Source of the DNA: Shinella zoogloeoides
GTDB taxonomy: Bacteria > Pseudomonadota > Alphaproteobacteria > Rhizobiales > Rhizobiaceae
Assembly (NCBI RefSeq): GCF_022682305.1
Contig: NZ_CP093528.1
Coordinates: forward strand, 378,501 to 442,500
Direction of reading: 5' to 3'
DNA length: 64,000 bases
The notes under the pieces are model-generated. The model had not been told where the DNA came from and made no database searches. It saw only the letters and a program-made list of their open reading frames with translations. Below, one piece after another: positions 40,560 through 49,082 of this stretch. Numbering within the stretch: position 1 is the stretch's first letter; every line of letters begins with the position of its first letter. The position numbers and the translations under genes were made by a program.

Positions 40560-40716
40560 TTTGCGGCGGGTCTGGCCAGGTAAGGATTTGTTAAGCCGCG
40601 AGGGTGCAAGGTCGCGCCAGCTTGAGCGCACCCGATCCCGACGGCATGAGGCCGTTCACCGTCGCTTTTGTTGGGCAGCATTCACCTATCGGGGCGGCTT
40701 TTGCCGCCCCTTTTTT
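40560..40716 (+). ncRNA. Candidate small RNA or 3' UTR ending at the strong terminator
   Basis: The 221-bp stretch between acsA2 and the convergent permease has no convincing gene but ends in a textbook terminator. Upstream lies a second potential stem (GACGG near 40638 with CCGTC near 40660). I see no clear promoter and recognise no named RNA family. A 3' UTR of acsA2 is the simpler explanation. The 5' boundary given is a guess. Confidence 0.25.
40691..40716 (+). terminator. Strong rho-independent terminator
   Basis: A perfect 8-bp stem GGGGCGGC / GCCGCCCC with a TTTT loop is followed by six T on the plus strand. It lies 198 bp beyond the acsA2 stop. It could end an extended acsA2 transcript or a separate small RNA from the stretch 40494-40690. 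The convergent permease gene ends inside its T-run. Confidence 0.85.
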
Positions 40717-42400
40717 ATCCGTGGTGCCTGTCGAGCGAGCGCGAGACGAGGAAGACGGGAATGAGGCCGACCGCGACGATGATCATGGCGGGCACGCCCG
40801 CATCCTCCACCTTCGCCCGCGAGGCGTCCTCGTAGACCAGCGTCGCCAACGTGTTGAAGTTGAACGGCCTGAGCATGATCGTCGCCGACAGCTCCTTCAT
40901 CGTCTCGATGAAGACGAGCAGCGCCGCCGTCAGCGTCGCCGGCCGCATCATGGGCAGGAGCACGCTCCAGAGCGTCTGGCTGCTGGTGCGCCCCAGCGTG
41001 CGAGCCGCCATGTCGAGATGCGGCGAGAGCTTGTGGAAGCCGGCGTCGATCGTGCCTTCGGCCATCGTCAGGAACCGTACGGTGCAGGCATAGATGATGG
41101 CGAAGCCGGTGCCGGAGAGCACAAGGCCCGTCGAGACGCCGAAATGCGCGCGCAGGAACGCATCCACCGCATTGTCGAAATTGGCGAGCGGGATCAGCAC
41201 GCCCATGGCGAGCACCGTGCCGGGCACGCCGTAGCCGAAGGAGGCGAAGCGGCCGGCGGCGGCATTCACCCGCGAGCGCGTGGTGCGCGCGGCATAGGCG
41301 AGCAGGAAGGCGAGAAGGACGGCGATCAGCGCCGTTGAGCCGGAGACGAGGATGCTGTGCCAAAGGGCGGAGAGAAGCCGCGCCGAGGCGAATTGCTCCA
41401 GACGGCGCGCGGCATAGCCGCCGAGCACGAAGACGGGAATGGCAAAGCCGATGACCGGGGGCAGCAGGCAGGCAAGGCCCGCCGCCCATCTCTTCCAGCC
41501 AGTGAGTGTGAGGCGCACGGAATCGTGTACGGCGGCCGTGGTCTTCTGGCTGGCGAAGCGCTGCCGGCGGCGCGCGGCGCGCTCCACCACCATCAGGCAG
41601 ATGACGAAGACCAGCATGATGCAGGCGATCTGCGCTGCGCCGGCAAGGCTGCCGCGGTTGAGCCAGGTATCGAAGATCGAGAAGGTGAGCGTCTGTACGC
41701 CGAGATATTCGACCGCACCGATATCGTTCAGCGTCTCCATGGCGACGAGCGTCAGCCCCACCATGATCGCCGGTCGCGCCATGGGGATCTGGATCTTCGC
41801 GAAAACCTTCAGTGGCCCCGCGCCCAATGTGCGCGCGACGTCGGCCGCCGCGCGCCCCTGCATCAGGAACATCGAGCGGGCGGCAAGATAGATATAGGGA
41901 TAGAGCACGCTCGACAGCACCAGCATCGCCCCGCCGGTGGTGCGCACCTCCGGGAACCAGTAGTCTCGGCTTGTCTGGAAGCCGAAGAGCGCGCGCAGGC
42001 CTGTCTGCACCGGGCCGGTGAACGAGAAGAACTCCGCGAAGGCATAGGCGCCGAGATAGGCGGGAATGGCGAGCGGCAGGACGAGCAGGCCGGAAAGCAC
42101 GCGCCGTCCGGGAAATTCGCAGCTCGCCACCAGCCAGGCCGTGACGACGCCGACCGTGGCCGTGATCGTGCCGACTCCGGCCAGCAGGATCAGCGTGCGC
42201 AGCGTCGCGCGCGGAATGACGTTGCTGATGAGGTGCGGCCAGTTGTCGGTGCCGCCCGTCGCCGCGATGACGACGATGGCGATGGCCGGCATCAGCACGA
42301 TGGCCGCCGCGAGCACCGCGGAAGCGGAAAGGAGCGGATGGCGGGCTGCACCGGAACGGCGCTGGACGCGCACCGGCGCGCTTTCGGACAGGATCTGCAA
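40715..42400 (-). CDS. Two-domain ABC permease of the Fe3+ (FbpB/SfuB) type
   Basis: A 561-residue membrane protein with two fused binding-protein-dependent permease domains, about twelve membrane segments. Two EAA-type loops are visible (AADVARTLGAGPLKVFAKIQ near residue 185 and DMAARTLGRTSSQTLWSVLL near residue 465). This fused form is typical of FbpB/SfuB Fe3+ and thiamine-type importers. TTG 42400 is chosen because CGAGG precedes it by seven bases; an earlier TTG at 42424 gives a longer frame without a site. No binding protein or ATPase gene adjoins it. The nearest candidate partner is FbpA at 52970. Confidence 0.85.
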   Translation of the reverse strand: MQILSESAPVRVQRRSGAARHPLLSASAVLAAAIVLMPAIAIVVIAATGGTDNWPHLISNVIPRATLRTLILLAGVGTITATVGVVTAWLVASCEFPGRRVLSGLLVLPLAIPAYLGAYAFAEFFSFTGPVQTGLRALFGFQTSRDYWFPEVRTTGGAMLVLSSVLYPYIYLAARSMFLMQGRAAADVARTLGAGPLKVFAKIQIPMARPAIMVGLTLVAMETLNDIGAVEYLGVQTLTFSIFDTWLNRGSLAGAAQIACIMLVFVICLMVVERAARRRQRFASQKTTAAVHDSVRLTLTGWKRWAAGLACLLPPVIGFAIPVFVLGGYAARRLEQFASARLLSALWHSILVSGSTALIAVLLAFLLAYAARTTRSRVNAAAGRFASFGYGVPGTVLAMGVLIPLANFDNAVDAFLRAHFGVSTGLVLSGTGFAIIYACTVRFLTMAEGTIDAGFHKLSPHLDMAARTLGRTSSQTLWSVLLPMMRPATLTAALLVFIETMKELSATIMLRPFNFNTLATLVYEDASRAKVEDAGVPAMIIVAVGLIPVFLVSRSLDRHHG

Positions 42401-42475
42401 GGCGTTACCTCGACGATACGGCAATCCCGCGTGAGGGCGGGACCGGGCGTTTCAGCCGGTCTGGCGCGATTTTGC

Positions 42476-42523
42476 GCAATTCCGGACGCAAAACCGCTGC
42501 GCACTTTTGCTGGACTTGCTCTA
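42476..42523. repeat. Probable dispersed rhizobial palindromic repeat
   Basis: The stretch includes the imperfect dyad GCAAAACCGCTGCGCACTTTTGC. Sequences close to its complement (CAAAAGTGCGCAGCGGTTTTGCG) are, from memory, scattered in intergenic regions of Rhizobiaceae. It lies between the permease start and the cbrA stop. No second copy was seen in this window. Confidence 0.45.
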
Positions 42524-42534
42524 GCCCAATCGCC

Positions 42535-45500
42535 TCAATCTGCCAACACGCGGGGCGAGGGAAAGATCACTTCGACCAGCGTGCCCTCGTTCGGCGTAGA
42601 GCTGATCGCGAAATTCGCCCGGTTGGCGTCGACCATCGCCTTGGTCAGCGGTAGGCCGAGGCCGGTACCGTCGCCGCGCTTGCGCGCCCCCGTCGTCACC
42701 TGCCGGAATGGCTTCATGGCCTGTTCCAGCTCGCTGCGCGTCATGCCGACGCCGGTGTCGCGGATGCGCAGCACGACGCTGCCGTTCGCCTCGTAAGCGG
42801 TGGAGACGACGATCTGCCCGCCGGACGGCGTGAAGCGGATGGCGTTAGACAGGATGTTGAGCGCGATCTGCTTGATCGAGCGCAGGTCCGCCACGATCTG
42901 CGGCACGTTGGCCGCAAGCGAGGTGCGGATGATGACGCGCTGGGCGTTCGCTTGCGGCTGCACCAGCGAGACGGCTTCCGCGATCGTCTCGTTGAGGCCG
43001 ACCGCCGTGAACTCGAGGTCCATTTCCCCCGCCTCGATCTTGGAGATGTCCAGGAGGTCGTTGACGATGTCGAGCACATGGCGGCCGGAGCGGCCGATGT
43101 CGTTGGCATACTCGATATAGCGCGGATGACCGATCGGCCCGAAGCGCTCCGTCGCCATCATGTCGGAAAAGCCGATGATGGCGTTGAGCGGCGTGCGGAT
43201 CTCGTGGCTGACGCGGGCGAGGAAATCGCTCTTGTGGGCGTTGGCGGTCTCGGCGGCGCGCTTGGCGTTGCGCAGCTCCTCTTCCGTGCGCTTCCACTGT
43301 GTGATGTCGCGGATGACGGCGCAATAGCCGGAGGAGGACGAGAGACGCCCCATGGTCATGAAGAGCGGGATGAAGCCGCCGGCCGCCTCGCGGCCGATGA
43401 CCTCGCGCCCGTCGTTGAGCACGCTCGCGACCCCGTGGCCGGAAAGGCCGGCGAGATAGTCCAGCACCGCCTTCTGGCTTTCGTGGGCGAAGAGCATGGC
43501 GAAGGGCCGGCCGCGCGTCTCGTCCTCGTCATAGTTGAAGAGGGCGCTCGCCGAGCGGTTCATCGAGCGGATATCGCCGTCCTGGCCGACGACGACCACG
43601 CCATCCGTCGCCGTCTCGAGGACGGAGCGCAATTCGCTGACCTCGATGCGCAGCGCGGAAATGGCGGCCTGGTCGGCGGTGCGTTCCTCGGTTTCGGCGG
43701 GGGCGGCGGGCGTTTCCACCAGCGACAGCGCCGGCTTCTCCTGAACTGGCGTCAGCGCCAGCATGAGGGCGGTGCCGTCTTCCCAGCGGATCGATTGCAG
43801 GCGCGCGCGAACGGCGCTCGTGCTCTCGCCGTCGGCATGGCGCAGCGCCATGGTGCCGTCGCCGTCCTGCGCATCCTCGTCCGGGCCGGCAAGCAGGATG
43901 TCCAGGCCACCCGAGGCTTCGAGGTCCTCCATGCTGCCATAACCGGTCAGGCGGAAGAATTCCGGATTGGCATGGATCAGCCGGTCGCCGACATGGACGA
44001 GCAGCGCGACGGGCAGGGCATCGACCACGGCGGCGGTGAGGCCGTAGTCCATTTGCCGGCGCGAGGGGGTGAAGCCCGCGCGCTCGTCCGCATGTTCCTC
44101 GTGCAGCAGGTCGTCGGCATGGGGGCCGATTTCGAGGCCGGGCATTTCCGTTTCCGCGATGCTGGCGACGGGTTCCTCCACCGGCTGGTCCGTGACGATC
44201 TCCCAGTCTGTCTCATCGGTGCTTGCAGTCTCGGCGGGCACGTTCGTCGCTGCATCCTGCGGACGATCCTCCGGCTTGCGCTTGCCGAAAGTCTCGCCGA
44301 GCTGGCGGGCGATCTCACGGAAGGCCGCCTGCTCGCCGGTGGAAAGGCCATCGAACAGCCCGCCGCGATTGCGACGCGCTTCGAGTTGCACGACCTTGTC
44401 GGAGTGCCGGCGGGAAGGGGTCTCGACGAGACGCAGCGCCGGCCGTTCGCCGCGGAAGGCGTCCAGTTCGTCATCGGGTGTTGCCGTCGCGTCGACGGAT
44501 GGGGCTCCCGCCGCTTCGTCGGGCGTATCCGGCGCGGAGGGAACATCTTCCTGCGTTGCATCAGGGGGGGTGCCGGCATCTGCCGGGATGTCTTCCGCTG
44601 CGTCTGGCGTTTCGTTCGCCGTGCTCTCCAGCAACGCGCCGGTTTCTTCGGCCAGCACTCCCTCGACGAACGCCTCGTCCGTCTCGGTGAGCGTCAGCCC
44701 GCGCGCATGCGGATCGGCGACCGCATCGGCGATGCGCACGATGCCGAAGCCGCGGAAACCGTCGAATTCGCGACTGCGCGAATAGGTGGGCAGGGCGGCG
44801 AGATCGACCGGAACGACAAGGTTCGTGCCTTCGACCGGCCAGAGGATCGTCTTGCCGGACCAGGTATCGCGTCGGCGCAGGAGGTCGCCGATCCGGCCGT
44901 CCGGGTCGAGATCGAAGCGGCGGGCGACATCGGTGAAGCGTTCGCCGGAGATCGCGGCGGCATGCGGGCCGACGGCGGCGGAAAATTCGTCGGAAATCTC
45001 GCTGAAGCAGCCCTCCGCATCAATCTTCCAGACGAAGCGGATCGGGCGGCCCTGCGGATTGAAGGCGAAGCCGGGTTGGACGGCAGCCTCCGCATCCTCG
45101 TCGGCTCCGCTTTCTGCGGCAGCCTCCTGCCCGGGCGTCTCACCGGTAATTTCAGGTGCCGGCTCGGGTGTGGTGCCGGGCAGCGGTTCATCGGCTGCGA
45201 CGATCGCCGGCTCGGGCTCGGCAACCGCTTCCTCGGGCGCTGACGCCGCAAGGCTGACGGCCTCCTTCTCCACGGTCTGTTCGCTTTGTGCCGCCGCCGG
45301 CTCCGGGGCATCCGTCACATCCGCGGTGTCTTCCGCAACCTCGTGGCTGGCGGCCGGCGTGTCGGCAATGGCTTCCTCTACCTCGTCCTCCTGCGGATCG
45401 AGATGCCCAAGGATGGTCTCGACGGCAAAGAGCAGGTGCAGGGCCGGATCATCGGAAATGCGGCCGATGGCGGCGGGCAGGTGCCCACGTCCCGTAGCGA

Positions 45501-46074
45501 CGGGGCGTTTGACGAGGTGCTCGGCGCTGCGGCCGGCGGCCTCGACGAGCGAGCGGCGCGTCTGCGCGGTGATGGCAAGGCTGTCGAAGCTCTCCGAGGC
45601 CGCAATCACAGTGCCGTCGCCGTCGAGCACGGCCATATGCGTGTCCGGATCGTCGAAGCCGGCAAGCATGGCCGCAGCGGCGTCCTCCGCGCTGTGCCGG
45701 GCGGCGGTGACGGGTGCGCTGAAGAGGATCGCCTCCTCGCCGGGACGGATGGTGACGTTCTCGACGGTGGCGTTCACCGGCACGCTGCGGAAGCCGCTGC
45801 CGATGCGCATGAGGAAGCTGCGGCGCTCGCCCGGGGCCTGCGCCTGGCGGGCCGTTGCGGCAAGCTGACGGAAGGCGACGTCGGCGCGGTCCGGGCCGGC
45901 GTCGAGGAAGTCGTAGATATTGTCCTGGCCGAAGAGGGCCGCGCCCCGGCCGTTCGACCAGAGCACGCGCGCCATGTCCTTCGAAAACAGCACGACGGCC
46001 TCGCCCCTCGCGAAGGGCTGGCTTACCCGCTCGTGCACGGCGACGTCGATGAAGGGATACTGCTTTGCGGACAT
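42535..46074 (-). CDS. cbrA: PAS-containing sensor histidine kinase CbrA (PleC/DivJ family)
   Basis: CbrA-type kinases act in the DivK/CtrA cell-cycle phosphorelay and affect the envelope and symbiosis in S. meliloti. The protein is 1179 residues with no membrane segment. The N-terminal ~650 residues include PAS-like segments and an acidic, Ala/Glu/Pro-rich low-complexity linker (about residues 245-325). A PAS domain lies near 676-740 and another near 805-900. The H-box SHEIRTPLNAIIGFSDMM puts the phospho-histidine near residue 957, followed by the PleC/DivJ-type sequence and a HATPase domain with N, G1 and G2 boxes (NAIRFTPSGG, DTGVGM, GDGTGLGL). Assignment to CbrA also rests on position between acsA2 and a phasin. 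Confidence 0.88.
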   Translation of the reverse strand: MSAKQYPFIDVAVHERVSQPFARGEAVVLFSKDMARVLWSNGRGAALFGQDNIYDFLDAGPDRADVAFRQLAATARQAQAPGERRSFLMRIGSGFRSVPVNATVENVTIRPGEEAILFSAPVTAARHSAEDAAAAMLAGFDDPDTHMAVLDGDGTVIAASESFDSLAITAQTRRSLVEAAGRSAEHLVKRPVATGRGHLPAAIGRISDDPALHLLFAVETILGHLDPQEDEVEEAIADTPAASHEVAEDTADVTDAPEPAAAQSEQTVEKEAVSLAASAPEEAVAEPEPAIVAADEPLPGTTPEPAPEITGETPGQEAAAESGADEDAEAAVQPGFAFNPQGRPIRFVWKIDAEGCFSEISDEFSAAVGPHAAAISGERFTDVARRFDLDPDGRIGDLLRRRDTWSGKTILWPVEGTNLVVPVDLAALPTYSRSREFDGFRGFGIVRIADAVADPHARGLTLTETDEAFVEGVLAEETGALLESTANETPDAAEDIPADAGTPPDATQEDVPSAPDTPDEAAGAPSVDATATPDDELDAFRGERPALRLVETPSRRHSDKVVQLEARRNRGGLFDGLSTGEQAAFREIARQLGETFGKRKPEDRPQDAATNVPAETASTDETDWEIVTDQPVEEPVASIAETEMPGLEIGPHADDLLHEEHADERAGFTPSRRQMDYGLTAAVVDALPVALLVHVGDRLIHANPEFFRLTGYGSMEDLEASGGLDILLAGPDEDAQDGDGTMALRHADGESTSAVRARLQSIRWEDGTALMLALTPVQEKPALSLVETPAAPAETEERTADQAAISALRIEVSELRSVLETATDGVVVVGQDGDIRSMNRSASALFNYDEDETRGRPFAMLFAHESQKAVLDYLAGLSGHGVASVLNDGREVIGREAAGGFIPLFMTMGRLSSSSGYCAVIRDITQWKRTEEELRNAKRAAETANAHKSDFLARVSHEIRTPLNAIIGFSDMMATERFGPIGHPRYIEYANDIGRSGRHVLDIVNDLLDISKIEAGEMDLEFTAVGLNETIAEAVSLVQPQANAQRVIIRTSLAANVPQIVADLRSIKQIALNILSNAIRFTPSGGQIVVSTAYEANGSVVLRIRDTGVGMTRSELEQAMKPFRQVTTGARKRGDGTGLGLPLTKAMVDANRANFAISSTPNEGTLVEVIFPSPRVLAD

Positions 46075-46214
46075 GTTCAGGCCTGTGTCTGGCTTCCGGC
46101 GCCCCGGCTTTCGATTAACGCTTTATTAATAGCGGCGCATAGGCGGAGGGTCCAGCGTCCGGGCCTTGCAGCCCCGGGCTTTCGGGCGGAAGGGTTAACG
46201 CCTCCCGGCATTTA

Positions 46215-46229
46215 TTGTGCATCGCACAA
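46215..46229. promoter_or_regulatory. Candidate PhaR-type operator upstream of the phasin
   Basis: TTGTGC-ATC-GCACAA is a perfect 6-3-6 palindrome containing TGC-N3-GCA, the type of core bound by the polyhydroxybutyrate regulator PhaR/AniA in other alphaproteobacteria. It lies six bases upstream of the -35 box of the phasin promoter. Confidence 0.6.
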
Positions 46230-46234
46230 AATTG

Positions 46235-46263
46235 TTGCAATGCGAAAGAAGATCGACTATATA
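46235..46263 (+). promoter_or_regulatory. Sigma-70 promoter of the phasin gene
   Basis: TTGCAA (46235-46240) and TATATA (46258-46263) are separated by exactly 17 bp. The predicted start near 46270 leaves about a 50-base leader before the phasin ATG. A palindromic candidate operator adjoins the -35 box. Confidence 0.7.
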
Positions 46264-46319
46264 CAGCCCATCCAAGAACCCGGCGCCTCTTGAGAGGGCC
46301 AAACCAAGGAGCGCATGCA

Positions 46320-46769
46320 ATGGCTACCAAGAAGACCGACGACGTATTCTCGATCGCATCCATCGACCCGTCCAAGCTTTCCGAAAGCTTCCGCGAGTTC
46401 GCCGAAAAGGGCGCAACCCAGACCAAGGAAGCCTATGCCAAGATGAAGGAAGCTGCCGAAGACGCAACGAAGACCGTTGAAGCGACGCTCGAAAGCGCGC
46501 AGGCCGGCTCCGTCGAACTCGGCCTCAAGGCCATCGAAGCCCTCCGCACCAATGCCGAGAACTCGCTTTCGCATATGGAAGCCCTGCTCGGCGTGAAGTC
46601 GGTTGCCGAACTCTTCGAACTGCAGACCGCTTTCCTGCGCAAGCAGGCCGAAGTCGCCGTCGAGCAGGCCAAGACCCTTCAGGAAACCTCCAAGAAGGTC
46701 GCCGAGAAGGTCACGGCTCCGGTCAAGTCCGCCTCCGAGAAGGCCATGAAGTCCTTCAAGACCGTCTAA
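46320..46769 (+). CDS. Phasin (polyhydroxybutyrate granule-associated protein)
   Basis: A 149-residue helical, lysine- and alanine-rich protein of the phasin_2 family. Phasins coat polyhydroxybutyrate granules. The central part (ALLGVKSVAELFELQTAFLR then KQAEVAVEQAKTLQETSKK) is the phasin core. ATG 46320 has AAGGAG upstream; earlier in-frame starts fall in the promoter region. The promoter and a PhaR-like dyad lie just upstream. In S. meliloti the corresponding gene near cbrA is a known phasin, as I recall. Confidence 0.9.
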   Translation: MATKKTDDVFSIASIDPSKLSESFREFAEKGATQTKEAYAKMKEAAEDATKTVEATLESAQAGSVELGLKAIEALRTNAENSLSHMEALLGVKSVAELFELQTAFLRKQAEVAVEQAKTLQETSKKVAEKVTAPVKSASEKAMKSFKTV

Positions 46770-46915
46770 GTCGCCGATAGCGCGAATATAGGCGCTATGT
46801 TAGAATGGCCGGGCGGATCGTCCGGCCATTTTCGTTTGTGGGCGACGCAAAAAGAGCTTGAAAAATGGTGCGGCTGCCCGTATGTGACGCACCAACGACG
46901 CCGAAAGCGTCCTGT

Positions 46916-46992
46916 GCGGTTGTAGCTCAGTTGGTTAGAGCGCAGGTTTGTGGCACCTGAGGTCGGTGGTTCGACCCCACTCAACCGTACCA
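46916..46992 (+). tRNA. tRNA-His (GTG)
   Basis: A 77-base gene folds as a complete cloverleaf: acceptor GCGGTTG / CAACCGT, D-arm GCTCAGTTGGTTAGAGC, anticodon stem CAGGT / ACCTG around the loop TTGTGGC (anticodon GTG at 46950-46952), and T-arm with TTCGACC. The CCA is encoded. The base before the 5' end is T and the discriminator is A73, so the usual G-1:C73 pair of tRNA-His is absent. This is the known alphaproteobacterial exception. A GC-rich inverted repeat follows. Confidence 0.95.
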
Positions 46993-47045
46993 TTCCCCTC
47001 TCCCAGTCAGTCTAATAGTCACGAGGACTTACCGGGAGAGGGGAA
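46993..47045 (+). terminator. Inverted repeat downstream of tRNA-His
   Basis: Perfect 12-bp arms TTCCCCTCTCCC (46993-47004) and GGGAGAGGGGAA (47034-47045) enclose a 29-base loop. The structure begins immediately after the encoded CCA and could aid termination or 3' processing. Confidence 0.55.
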
Positions 47046-47079
47046 GTCTTCCTTCCCCCTTGCATATGTCTTGGCCGTA

Positions 47080-48087
47080 TCAGAGCCAGCCGTTCTTGCG
47101 GAACCTCCAGTAGAGGAATGCGCAGGTCGCGGCGATGGTGGACAGCACCATCGGGTAGCCGTAATGCATCCTGAGTTCGGGCATGTCGCTGAAATTCATG
47201 CCGTAGATGCCGGCAAGCGCGGTCGGCACGGCGAGGATCGCCGCCCATGAGGCCAGCTTCTTGGAGATCGCCGTTTCCTGGCTCTGGCCGACCAGCAGGC
47301 TCGCCTCGAAGGCGAAGGCCAGCACTTCGCGCAGGCTGTCGATCTTTTCCTGCACCGTGCGGATGTGGTCGGAGACGTCGCGGAACAGCGGATGCATGGC
47401 GGGCTGTATCTGCGGAAGGTCGGCGCTCGTCAGCCGCCGGCAGACCTCCACCAGCGGCAGCGCGGCATTGCGTAGCCGCAGGAGGTCGCGCCGCATCATG
47501 TAGAGCCGTTCGATATCCGCCGCCGTCATCGGCTTGACGAGAACCTTGTCCTCGATTTCCTCTACCTCGTATTCGAGCTGCTCCAGCACCGGCATGTAGT
47601 TGTCGACGATGAAATCGAGGATGGCATAGAGGACGACGTCCTCGCCCTTGGCCAGCGAATGCGGACAGCTCTCCCAATGCTCGCGCACCGTGGCGTAGGA
47701 GGTGGAGGGGCCATGCCGCACGCTGACGATATAGCCCTTGCCGACGAAAAGATGCGTTTCTCCGAAGGTGACGCGGCGGTCGATCAACTGTGCGGTGCGC
47801 GCGACGATGAACAGCGCCTCGCCATATTGCTCCAGCTTGGGGCGCTGGTGCGGATGCTCGGCGTCCTCGATCGCAAGATCGTGCAGGTTGAATTGCGCCT
47901 GGACGCGCAGCAGAAGCTCGCGGCTCGGTTCCAGAAGCCCGATCCAGACGACATGGCCTTCCCGCGTCGCCCATGCGCCGGCGTCCTCGATGGGGATATC
48001 GGCGATGCGCTTGCCGCCTGAATAGACGCTCGAGGCGACGATGCCGCCTTCCGCCGAATCCGGCACGAACTTGCGGATATGATCCAT
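47080..48087 (-). CDS. corA: CorA-family magnesium/divalent cation channel
   Basis: A 335-residue protein with a long cytoplasmic N-terminal domain and two C-terminal membrane segments. The signature YGMNF follows the first segment (AILAVPTALAGIYGMNFSD, near residue 295), and the protein ends in a basic tail. CorA channels import Mg2+ as pentamers. ATG 48087 is chosen because GGAGG lies six bases before it; ATG 48093 directly abuts that site. It is convergent with tRNA-His and stands alone. Confidence 0.9.
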   Translation of the reverse strand: MDHIRKFVPDSAEGGIVASSVYSGGKRIADIPIEDAGAWATREGHVVWIGLLEPSRELLLRVQAQFNLHDLAIEDAEHPHQRPKLEQYGEALFIVARTAQLIDRRVTFGETHLFVGKGYIVSVRHGPSTSYATVREHWESCPHSLAKGEDVVLYAILDFIVDNYMPVLEQLEYEVEEIEDKVLVKPMTAADIERLYMMRRDLLRLRNAALPLVEVCRRLTSADLPQIQPAMHPLFRDVSDHIRTVQEKIDSLREVLAFAFEASLLVGQSQETAISKKLASWAAILAVPTALAGIYGMNFSDMPELRMHYGYPMVLSTIAATCAFLYWRFRKNGWL

Positions 48088-48137
48088 CGCCATCCTCCGA
48101 CCACAGGAAGGCCAGTCTAGCGCAATTCAGCGACGCC

Positions 48138-49019
48138 TCACAGAAAGATCCCGTGTTCCTGGCGTACGAGTTCCTGCACGAATTCGGCGACGGTGCGCAC
48201 GCGCGTCAGGTCGCGTGCGCTTTCGTGCCAGGTCGTCCAGTAGGCGCGGCGGATCGAGGTTTCCGGCAGCAGGCGGACAAGTTCGGGATATTGGCGGGCG
48301 ATGTAATCGTGCAGGATGCCGACGCCCGCGCCCGAGCGCACCGCCTCCGTCTGGCCGGTGGCGCTGGAGATTTCGAAACCGGCGTCCCAGCTTCGCATGA
48401 TCTCGCCGGTGAAATTGAGCGAGGCCGTGAAAATCAGGTCTTCCACATAGCCGACGCGCCGGTGCGCCTTCAGGTCCTCGACGGTTTCCGGTGTGCCGTT
48501 TTCCGCAAGATAGTCACGCGAAGCATAGAGGCCCAGCGTGTAATCCGTGAGTTTCGAGGAGACGAGGCGGCCCTGTTCCGGCCTCTCCAGCGTGATGGCG
48601 ATATCGGCCTCGCGCTGGGAGAGCGAGAAGGAGCGCGGCACGGGCACGAGCTGGATCTTCAGCTCCGGGTGTCGCGCCGTCAGCCGGCCGAGGCGCGGGG
48701 CGAGGAAGGAGACGCCGAAGCCGTCCGGCGCGCCGACGCGCACGGTGCCGGCGACGGCTGTATCGATGCGGCCGATGCTGGCCTGCACCGCCAGCATTTC
48801 CGTCTCCATCCTTTCGGCCGCCCGCAAAAAGGCTTCGCCCTCGGCGGTGAGATCGCAGCCGTTGGTGCGGCGGATGAGGAGGCGGGTCTTCAGCGCCTCT
48901 TCCAGCGCGCTGACGCGGCGGCTCAGCGTGGCGTGGTTGACGCCGAGGCGGCGGGAGGCGGCGAGAATCTGGCCGGTGCGGGCCACGGCGAGGAACATGC
49001 GCGCGTCGTCCCAGTTCAT
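48138..49019 (-). CDS. LysR-family regulator divergent from mmsA/iolA
   Basis: A 293-residue LysR-type regulator. The winged helix-turn-helix is at residues 1-60 (RMFLAVARTGQILAASRRLG, then HATLSRRVSALEEAL), followed by a LysR substrate-binding domain. ATG 49019 gives MNWDDARMFLAV, the normal family start; a longer frame from 49046 is rejected. It is divergent from the mmsA/iolA gene, and a 10-bp-arm dyad lies between them. It very likely regulates that gene; the inducer is unknown. Confidence 0.87.
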   Translation of the reverse strand: MNWDDARMFLAVARTGQILAASRRLGVNHATLSRRVSALEEALKTRLLIRRTNGCDLTAEGEAFLRAAERMETEMLAVQASIGRIDTAVAGTVRVGAPDGFGVSFLAPRLGRLTARHPELKIQLVPVPRSFSLSQREADIAITLERPEQGRLVSSKLTDYTLGLYASRDYLAENGTPETVEDLKAHRRVGYVEDLIFTASLNFTGEIMRSWDAGFEISSATGQTEAVRSGAGVGILHDYIARQYPELVRLLPETSIRRAYWTTWHESARDLTRVRTVAEFVQELVRQEHGIFL

Positions 49020-49039
49020 GGATGCCTCCGGCTTTAATT

Positions 49040-49082
49040 TTTGCACAACGGTTCCTTACAGGAGGCGATTGTGTTGTGCAAA
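49040..49082. promoter_or_regulatory. Candidate LysR operator between regulator and mmsA/iolA
   Basis: Perfect 10-bp inverted arms TTTGCACAAC (49040-49049) and GTTGTGCAAA (49073-49082) flank a 23-bp spacer. The arrangement and position, 44 bp before the mmsA start, fit a LysR-type activation and autoregulation site. Confidence 0.65.

Noticed and set aside
42952..45243. 763-codon plus-strand frame opposite cbrA
   Set aside because: It is a shadow of the cbrA coding frame, with no ribosome binding site and no domain.
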